DNA of 10,859 nt, from NCBI GenBank assembly GCA_905235495.1, contig CAJOMK010000025.1, positions 1-10,859 of the forward strand. The letters are read 5' to 3'. The number at the start of each line of letters is the position of its first letter. Positions within the stretch are counted from its first letter, which is position 1. This document shows positions 1-5,097 of the stretch, piece by piece. Made by a program: the position numbers and the translations under genes. The notes beneath the pieces are model-generated. The model made no database searches and was not told the DNA's origin. It saw nothing but the letters and a program-made list of their open reading frames with translations. Source of the stretch: an uncultured Methanobrevibacter sp. Its GTDB lineage: Archaea; Methanobacteriota; Methanobacteria; Methanobacteriales; Methanobacteriaceae.

Positions 1-287
1 CTGTTGCAAAAGGAAATATCGAAGACGCTACTGCAATCAACAACACTGTAAGACAAATTATCGGTGCAAGTGGATCTGCTGTAGCCGCAACACTTCTTAC
101 AGTATTCACTGGAGGTTACGTAGCACATAATAAGATTACTGTTGGCGCTTTCAGTTAAACTTCCTTGTTTATGGTTGCATTATGTGTAATCTCTTTAGTT
201 ATTGTAATCTTATTCATCAAAGATGGTGTTGAAGATACTGATGAATACAGTCCAGTTGAAGAAAAACAAATTGAAGAAGCATTATAA
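1..287 (+). pseudogene. MFS (DHA2/EmrB-QacA-type) permease, 3' end, with in-frame stop
   Basis: This is the 3' end of a membrane transporter whose start lies left of the window. Reading from base 3, the frame gives a run typical of 14-helix MFS drug:H+ antiporters: NNTVRQIIGASGSAVAATLL near the start, then a glycine/alanine-rich helix. A TAA at 156-158 interrupts the frame directly after GAFS. The same frame then stays open for 42 more codons, encoding one clear hydrophobic helix (MVALCVISLVIVILFI) and an acidic tail ending EEKQIEEAL before TAA at 285-287. The downstream part still looks like the normal end of the family, so I read this as a nonsense mutation or a sequencing error, not a natural terminus. 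If translation stops at 156 the protein loses its last membrane helix. The family call rests on a short C-terminal piece and is moderately sure; substrate is unknown. Confidence 0.65.
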
Positions 288-289
288 TT

Positions 290-367
290 CAAACTTTTAG
301 AAAAAGTTCATCCAAACTTTTAGAAAAAGTTTGATTAAAACTTTTCCAAACTTTTAGAAAAAGTTTG
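290..367. repeat. Three tandem hairpin-forming repeats
   Basis: Three copies of one palindromic element follow the permease. Copy 2 (313-333) and copy 3 (347-367) are perfect: arm CAAACTTTT, loop AGA, arm AAAAGTTTG. Copy 1 (290-309) lacks the last pairing base. Copies 2 and 3 also share a trailing GATTAAAA. Each can fold as a 9-bp stem with a 3-nt loop. They may end transcription of the permease gene or be copies of a dispersed intergenic element; the sequence does not decide this. Confidence 0.75.
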
Positions 368-657
368 ATTAAAATCTTTTCAATACTTGGGAGTAAATCT
401 CAATTATTTTTTTTATTTATTTGCCGACTAGCATATTTTTTGATCTTTCTATTTCTGACTACCCTATTTTTTTTAAAAAAATACTCAATTTTTAAAATTT
501 TTCTTCAATTAATCGATTTTTGTAAATTATCCTTCTTTCTATTTTTATCTTACGAAATTTTCCTGAATTAATTTTTCACTGAACAACTATCAATTTTAAC
601 TAATATTTGTTAAAAATAACTTGAATATTTAGAAAATATTTGTTTAATTTCATTTTT
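368..657. other. AT-rich intergenic DNA without recognisable gene
   Basis: This stretch is extremely AT-rich with long T runs. A 68-codon frame from a TTG at 365 encodes almost only Phe, Leu, Ile and Lys, has no ribosome binding site, and looks like a by-product of base composition. I see no RNA gene or mobile element here. Confidence 0.6.
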
Positions 658-681
658 ATTGTCCATTTTTTATTCAAAATG

Positions 682-689
682 TTTATATA
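682..689 (+). promoter_or_regulatory. TATA box of glnA
   Basis: TTTATATA at 682-689 is a good archaeal TATA box. Transcription would start roughly 25 bases downstream, near 708-713. That places the start at the left edge of the GGAA/TTCC palindrome and gives a leader of about 110 nt before the glnA ATG at 821. The start site is inferred, not measured. Confidence 0.7.
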
Positions 690-711
690 TTAATAGTGAT
701 AAATTATTATA

Positions 712-729
712 GGAAGGAAGTTTCCTTCC
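712..729. promoter_or_regulatory. Two overlapping NrpR-type operators
   Basis: GGAAGGAAGTTTCCTTCC is a perfect 8-bp inverted repeat around GT. It contains the nitrogen-repressor (NrpR) consensus GGAA-N6-TTCC twice, offset by 4 bp: 712-725 and 716-729. In Methanococcus maripaludis, NrpR binds this motif at nif and glnA promoters, and 2-oxoglutarate relieves the repression. Here the site sits at the predicted transcription start, where a bound repressor would block RNA polymerase. The motif and position are seen directly; NrpR binding is inferred. No nrpR gene is in the window. Confidence 0.8.
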
Positions 730-759
730 GACTATGAAAATCATGAAAATTTTCAGTCG
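729..759 (+). promoter_or_regulatory. Hairpin in glnA 5' leader
   Basis: CGAC (729-732) pairs with GTCG (756-759), and TGAAAAT (735-741) pairs with ATTTTCA (749-755). This gives an 11-bp stem with a TA bulge and a 7-nt loop just downstream of the operator. A second small hairpin follows (TCCATT 776-781 with AATGGA 788-793). Whether either has a regulatory role is unknown. Confidence 0.4.
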
Positions 760-820
760 AAAGGGTTTCCATTTTTCCATTTTTTAGAATGGACAATATC
801 TCAAAAAAGGATGTGAAAAG

Positions 821-2158
821 ATGTCAGCAAAAGACGATAAATTAGACAAGATAATTAAAACTGTTGAAGAAAATGATATCAAATTTTTGAAATTGCAAAT
901 ATCAGACATTCATGGATTGCCAAAAGGTATGGCTGTTCCTCTTAAGAAAGCTGATGATATTGAAGATATAGTCAATGACGGATTATTGTTTGACGGATCA
1001 TCAATAGCAGGATTAGCTTCAATCAATGATAGTGATTTACTTGCAAAACCAGATATCGACACCTTCTCAACAATTCCATGGAGACCTGAATCAAAAGGAA
1101 CCAGCAGATTCATATGTGATGTCTTCACTACAGAAGGAAAACCATATGACGGAGACCCAAGAGGAGTGCTTAAAAAAGCATTGGAAAAAGCAGAAAAAAG
1201 AGGATATCAATTCAATATGGGTCCTGAACCAGAATTCTTCATTGTAAAAGAGGATGAAAACGGAAATTACTTACCTGCAGATGAAGCAGAATACTTTGAT
1301 GTAGAGCCATTGGACCAAGGTACTAATATTAGAAGAGAAATCGTGTTTGATTTAGAGGAATTAGGTTTTGATGTGGAAGTAAGCCACCACGAAGTGGCAG
1401 CAGGACAGCATGAAGTGGACTTTAAATATGCAGATGCATTAAAAACAGCTGATGCAGTAATTACATTTAAGGAAGCTGTTAAAGCGGTAGTTCACAACTT
1501 AGGATTTAAAGCAACATTCATGCCAAAACCATTCATGGGAATTAATGGTAGTGGAATGCATTGTAACCAAAGCTTATTCAAAGATGGCAAAAACATTTTC
1601 TATAATCCAAACACTGAAAACCAAATCTCACAGGATGCATTATACTTCATTGGAGGATTATTGAAACATGCACAGGCTTTATCCGCAATCTTATCCCCAA
1701 CAGTTAACTCTTACAAACGTTTAGTTCCAGGTTATGAAGCACCTTGCTACATAGCTTACGGATTTAAAAACAGATCAACTTTACTCAGAATTCCTGCATC
1801 TCGTGGATTAGGTACAAGAATCGAATGCAGGTCACCTGACCCATCATGTAACCCATACTTGGCATTTGCAGTATTGCTTGAAGCAGGTTTAGATGGTTTG
1901 GACAATAAGTTTGACCCAGGTGAACCAACTGAGGAAAACTTGTTTGCATTAAATGAAGATGAAATCCTCCAAAGAGGCATTGATAACTTGCCAACAAGTT
2001 TATGGGAAGCGTACCATGCATTAGAGGAAGATGATGTAGTTACAAATGCTCTTGGAGATAAAGTATTTAATCAATTCTACAACATCAAAAGAGCTGAATG
2101 GGATGCTTACAGAATACAAGTATTCGATTATGAAAGAGAACAATACTTAGACGTTTAA
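821..2158 (+). CDS. glnA: Glutamine synthetase, class I-alpha
   Basis: Glutamine synthetase makes glutamine from glutamate, ammonia and ATP as a cytoplasmic dodecamer. The 445-residue length is normal for the I-alpha form. The beta-grasp N-domain carries the flexible-loop signature DGSSIAG (58-64). The catalytic domain carries GPEPEFF (134-140; metal ligands E136, E138), HHEVAAGQHE (189-198), GSGMHC (243-248; H247), NSYKRLVPGYEAP (296-308; R300, E306), NRST (317-320) and RIECRSPDP (333-341; E335, R337). The tyrosine adenylylated in bacterial I-beta enzymes is replaced by Phe375 (NLFALNEDE), so covalent control is not expected. The arginine used for glutamine feedback in Bacillus subtilis (Arg62) aligns with Ser67. 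The ATG at 821 follows AGGATGTGA at a suitable distance. Expression is probably controlled by NrpR through the operators at 712-729. Confidence 0.98.
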   Translation: MSAKDDKLDKIIKTVEENDIKFLKLQISDIHGLPKGMAVPLKKADDIEDIVNDGLLFDGSSIAGLASINDSDLLAKPDIDTFSTIPWRPESKGTSRFICDVFTTEGKPYDGDPRGVLKKALEKAEKRGYQFNMGPEPEFFIVKEDENGNYLPADEAEYFDVEPLDQGTNIRREIVFDLEELGFDVEVSHHEVAAGQHEVDFKYADALKTADAVITFKEAVKAVVHNLGFKATFMPKPFMGINGSGMHCNQSLFKDGKNIFYNPNTENQISQDALYFIGGLLKHAQALSAILSPTVNSYKRLVPGYEAPCYIAYGFKNRSTLLRIPASRGLGTRIECRSPDPSCNPYLAFAVLLEAGLDGLDNKFDPGEPTEENLFALNEDEILQRGIDNLPTSLWEAYHALEEDDVVTNALGDKVFNQFYNIKRAEWDAYRIQVFDYEREQYLDV

Positions 2159-2179
2159 ACTATTCCTTTTTTGAATATT

Positions 2180-2217
2180 GGTGGTCAATCTAAAGATTTT
2201 TCTTTAGTTTGACTACC
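2180..2217 (+). terminator. Hairpin after glnA (possible terminator)
   Basis: A 16-base arm at 2180-2195 pairs with 2202-2217, with one G-U and one T-T mismatch, around a loop of A plus five T, 22 nt after the glnA stop. No T run follows at once, so it is not a textbook terminator. T tracts at 2257-2263, 2290-2298 and 2323-2328 could serve as archaeal oligo-T stop sites, with this hairpin stabilising the mRNA end. Confidence 0.5.
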
Positions 2218-2256
2218 TCTCAAAATTAAAGTAAATGGTTTTTGAAATTTAGATTA

Positions 2257-2344
2257 TTTTTTTAAGGCATATTGTAATTTTAGAATTACTTTTTTTTTAA
2301 GGCATATGTAATTTTAGAATTATTTTTTAAGCAATTTTTAGAAT
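2257..2344. repeat. Imperfect tandem repeats between glnA and glutamate synthase operon
   Basis: Two near-identical units of about 32 bp, each a T run, AAGGCATAT(T)GTA and ATTTTAGAATTA, lie at 2257-2288 and 2292-2322. A shortened third copy at 2323-2344 lacks the GGCATAT part. The 10-mer GGCATATGTA from unit 2 (2301-2310) occurs again at 2359-2368, just after the TATA box of the next operon. The units could be repeated regulator sites, staggered oligo-T terminators, or slippage products. Confidence 0.7.
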
Positions 2345-2350
2345 GATAAG

Positions 2351-2357
2351 TATATAT
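2351..2357 (+). promoter_or_regulatory. TATA box of glutamate synthase operon
   Basis: TATATAT follows purine-rich GATAAG (2345-2350), which could serve as the BRE element. A start near 2378-2382 would give a leader of about 25 nt before the ATG at 2405. No GGAA-N6-TTCC motif is visible between 2159 and 2404, so this promoter does not carry the NrpR-type signal found at glnA. Confidence 0.6.
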
Positions 2358-2404
2358 TGGCATATGTACGTGTATTCACCGATCATTTTATTGGAGGTAG
2401 AAAA

Positions 2405-3322
2405 ATGTGTGGAATAGCAGGTGTAATATACAAAGATAAAAAAACTCACCCTGTAGGAGAAGCATTGACATCAATGCTTGAATCATTGCAGCATAGGGGT
2501 CCGGATTCCGCAGGTTATGCAATCTACGGCAGTTTGGATTTTCCTAAAAATTATTATCAATTAAACATTGAAGTAAAAAGAAAAAGAGGAACATTAGACA
2601 ATTTAAAATCATTATTAAATCAAATTAGTCCAATATTCGAAGAGCAATTGATCGAGTCTGTAGGAGGCTCCGACATATATAAATGTAAAATAGCTTTGGA
2701 TGAATTTTCACTTTTAAAACCATGTATAAATGAAATAGATGATTTGGAAAATGTAAGGTTCATCAACGGTTCACATTCATTTGAAATGATTAAGGATACA
2801 GGAAAAGTCAAGGACATTGCAGAACGTTTCGATGTTCCAAGCAGAATGGGAACACATGGAATAGGACATACTCGTTTTGCAACAGAAAGTGGTGTTGACC
2901 GCTATCATGCACACCCATATCAAAGCTACATCATACCAGACATTACTGTGGTGCATAATGGGCAAATCACTAATTACTGGAAAATAAGAGATCCATTGGA
3001 AAGGAAAGGACACACTTTTGAATCATTTAACGATACAGAGTGCATTGTTCATTATATGGCAGATAAGCTTAATCAAGGCTACAAATTAGAAGAGGCATTG
3101 GATCAAGCGGTAATTGATTTGGATGGTCCATTTTCCATATTGGTTGGAACACCTAACGGTATTGGAATTGCAAAGGACAAGCTTGGTCTCAGACCGGGGG
3201 TGATGGTGGAAACCGATGAAATCTTTGCAGTGGCTTCAGAAGAGATGGCATTGCACGATGTCACAGATTCAGATGAAATAGAACAGATAGCTCCAGGGGA
3301 AACAAGAGCTTACACAATATAA
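2405..3322 (+). CDS. Glutamate synthase, glutamine amidotransferase (class II) subunit
   Basis: This Ntn-type amidotransferase subunit (305 residues) releases ammonia from glutamine for the synthase. Removing the initiator Met would expose the catalytic Cys2 (MCGIAG). Other class II motifs are HRGPDSAG (30-37), GHTRFAT (154-160), AHPY (169-172), HNGQITN (184-190) and NDTE (209-212). About 100 residues separate the first two motifs, more than in simple GATase domains. The start is ATG 2405, not the upstream TTG at 2357: GGAGGT at 2393-2398 precedes it, the TTG overlaps the TATA box, and the family needs Cys directly after Met. It is the first gene of the operon and corresponds to the N-terminal domain of bacterial GltB. 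Its stop overlaps the ribosome binding site of the next gene. Confidence 0.95.
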   Translation: MCGIAGVIYKDKKTHPVGEALTSMLESLQHRGPDSAGYAIYGSLDFPKNYYQLNIEVKRKRGTLDNLKSLLNQISPIFEEQLIESVGGSDIYKCKIALDEFSLLKPCINEIDDLENVRFINGSHSFEMIKDTGKVKDIAERFDVPSRMGTHGIGHTRFATESGVDRYHAHPYQSYIIPDITVVHNGQITNYWKIRDPLERKGHTFESFNDTECIVHYMADKLNQGYKLEEALDQAVIDLDGPFSILVGTPNGIGIAKDKLGLRPGVMVETDEIFAVASEEMALHDVTDSDEIEQIAPGETRAYTI

Positions 3323-3334
3323 GGAGTTTTTTCT

Positions 3335-3988
3335 ATGAAAGAATATGTAATTGATGCAAATGGTATGGAAGAGAAGGAATTAAACCGTACCATAAAGGAA
3401 CAAACTAAATATCATGATAAACTCATTATTGATAATCCTGATTCTAAACACAATATCTGCGCTGGATTAACTGAAGATGTGGAGATAGAAATCAATGGTT
3501 CTGCTGGCTATTTTGTTGGAACAATGGCTCATGGGCCAAGGATACATATTACTGGAAATGCTGGCTGGTTTGCTGGAGATAATATGACCGAAGGTGAATT
3601 GATTATTGAAGGTACAGCTGGTGACGGTGCAGGACAAGGAATCTATGGTGGAACAGTAATCGTTAAAGGAAATGTAGGTTCAAGAACTGGAGAAATCATG
3701 AAAGGGGGAACCGTAATCATTGGGGGTAACAGCGGTTTTATGACTGGTCTACTTATGATGGGTGGAAAGCTCATAATACTTGGTGATGTAACTGAGGATG
3801 TTGGAGAATCCATCATGAGAGGAACCATTTTTGTTCTTGGAAATGTGAAAAGCTTAGGAAAAAATGCAGTTATGGAAAAGACCACCTCTGAAGACCAAAA
3901 AGAACTTCAAGAAGTCTTAGCAGAATATGGTTTCGAACTGGCTGATGAGGATTATGCAAACTTTAAGAAAATTGTTAACATGCAATAG
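3335..3988 (+). CDS. Glutamate synthase GXGXG-domain subunit
   Basis: This 217-residue protein is the separately encoded C-terminal right-handed beta-helix domain of glutamate synthase; the same fold occurs in subunit C of formylmethanofuran dehydrogenase. Repeated turns of the form GN/SAGxxxG run from about residue 53 to 171, for example NGSAGYFVGTMAHGPR, GNAGWFAGDNMTEG, GTAGDGAGQGIYGG, GNVGSRTGEIMKGG and GNSGFMTGLLMMGG. In bacterial GltB this domain packs between the glutaminase and synthase domains and helps form the ammonia tunnel. The start ATG has AAGGAG at 3321-3326, overlapping the upstream stop codon. The last 40 or so residues form a charged helical tail. Taken alone it could be read as an FwdC homologue, but its place between the other synthase genes settles the call. 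Confidence 0.93.
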   Translation: MKEYVIDANGMEEKELNRTIKEQTKYHDKLIIDNPDSKHNICAGLTEDVEIEINGSAGYFVGTMAHGPRIHITGNAGWFAGDNMTEGELIIEGTAGDGAGQGIYGGTVIVKGNVGSRTGEIMKGGTVIIGGNSGFMTGLLMMGGKLIILGDVTEDVGESIMRGTIFVLGNVKSLGKNAVMEKTTSEDQKELQEVLAEYGFELADEDYANFKKIVNMQ

Positions 3989-3999
3989 GAGCTGAAAAA

Positions 4000-5097
4000 A
4001 TGAGTGAACATAGAATAGCTATGGTGGGAACACCATGTGAAATTATGGCTGCATCCAAACTTCAACATTTTACTGATAGCCCTATTGATGTTAAATTGGG
4101 CTTATTCTGTATGGAGAATTTTTCATATAAGTATTTTGTAAATCTCTTGAAAGAGTATGACTTGAAAATGGATGACATTGAAAAATTCCAAATTGAGAAA
4201 GGATTTGTATTTTTACTTTTAAAAACTAAAGAAACAGTAAAAATACCTATTTCAGTAGCAAAAAGGATTATTAGGAAAAACTGTAACATTTGTGTTGAAC
4301 TGACATCAGAAACCTCAGACATTTCAATAGGTTCCATAGGATCTGAGGATGGTTGGTCAACACTCATAATAAGAACTGAAAAAGGCGAGGAAATAGTTAA
4401 TGGAGCAATTGAACAGAGATTCATTGAAGCAAAAGACTTTACAGATTCACAATTCGGATTGTTGAATAGAATTGCAGAATCAAAGATAAACAAGAATCTT
4501 GAAACTATAGAAAGAAGAGAATTTTTGGCAAGACCTGTACTATACCAAAGGGAAAAGTCTGATGAGTCAATCAATAAGGAGTTCTCTGAAGCATCATTCT
4601 TGGATTTAAGGTCAAATGTCATTGATGTTGGAGCATGTGTGCTCTGTGGAGCATGTGAATATGCATGCCCTCACAATCTGATAACAATTGATGATACCAA
4701 ACCAAGAATGATAGGGGAATGCCCAGAGGATTGTCATGCATGTTTTGCAGTCTGTCCAAGAACATTCATTCCTAAAGATTTGAAAAATGACAATTCAAAA
4801 CCAATAGGTGACTTTAAGAAAGTCTTGGCAGTCAAATCATTAAAGCATACACAAGGTCAGGACGGATCAATCGTTACAACATTAATTGACTATTTATTGT
4901 CCAATGAGATAGTTACAGAAGCGCTTATTGTTGATAAACAAGACCATTTGGCTTGGAAACCTTATGCAAAGCTAACTAATGCAATTGATGAGGTTGTAAA
5001 ATCTGGAGGAACAAAATATTCTGTCTGTCCTGTATTTAAACCATTAGTGGATTTGAAAGAAGATTCACTCCAAAACATTGATGAGGGGGTAAACTAA
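4000..5097 (+). CDS. FrhB/FdhB-like F420-type iron-sulfur subunit with circularly permuted domains
   Basis: This 365-residue protein is related to the beta subunit of F420-reducing hydrogenase and formate dehydrogenase (FrhB/FdhB), a flavoprotein that exchanges electrons with coenzyme F420. Residues 5-125 match the family's C-terminal domain: VGTPCEI (9-15), GLFCMENF (34-41), KNCNIC (93-98) and DISIGSIGSEDGWST (107-121). C13, C37, C95 and C98 are the likely ligands of its [4Fe-4S] cluster. A two-cluster ferredoxin segment follows: C213, C216, C219, C223 and C241, C245, C248, C252. Residues 273-350 match the family's N-terminal domain (KVLAVKS, QDGSIVTTLIDYLL, KYSVCPV). The usual order is ferredoxin, N-domain, C-domain; here it is C, ferredoxin, N. 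AGGAG at 3987-3991 supports the ATG start. It occupies the GltD position and probably feeds electrons to the FMN subunit, whose start codon overlaps its stop by 1 nt. F420 use is inferred. Confidence 0.85.
   Translation: MSEHRIAMVGTPCEIMAASKLQHFTDSPIDVKLGLFCMENFSYKYFVNLLKEYDLKMDDIEKFQIEKGFVFLLLKTKETVKIPISVAKRIIRKNCNICVELTSETSDISIGSIGSEDGWSTLIIRTEKGEEIVNGAIEQRFIEAKDFTDSQFGLLNRIAESKINKNLETIERREFLARPVLYQREKSDESINKEFSEASFLDLRSNVIDVGACVLCGACEYACPHNLITIDDTKPRMIGECPEDCHACFAVCPRTFIPKDLKNDNSKPIGDFKKVLAVKSLKHTQGQDGSIVTTLIDYLLSNEIVTEALIVDKQDHLAWKPYAKLTNAIDEVVKSGGTKYSVCPVFKPLVDLKEDSLQNIDEGVN

Noticed and set aside
365..571. 68-codon plus-strand frame starting with TTG
   Set aside because: Composition is almost only Phe, Leu, Ile and Lys from T-rich DNA, with no ribosome binding site; it begins inside the third hairpin repeat.
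2357..2404. N-terminal extension of the glutaminase subunit from TTG 2357
   Set aside because: It overlaps the TATA box, lacks a ribosome binding site, and would bury the catalytic Cys that must be exposed after Met removal; GGAGGT supports ATG 2405.
2159..2404. NrpR operator in front of the glutamate synthase operon
   Set aside because: No GGAA-N6-TTCC occurs in this interval.
4062..4622. 186-codon minus-strand frame opposite the FrhB-like gene
   Set aside because: It lies wholly antisense to a clear gene, has a Ser/Phe/Ile-rich composition typical of reverse shadows, and no family resemblance.
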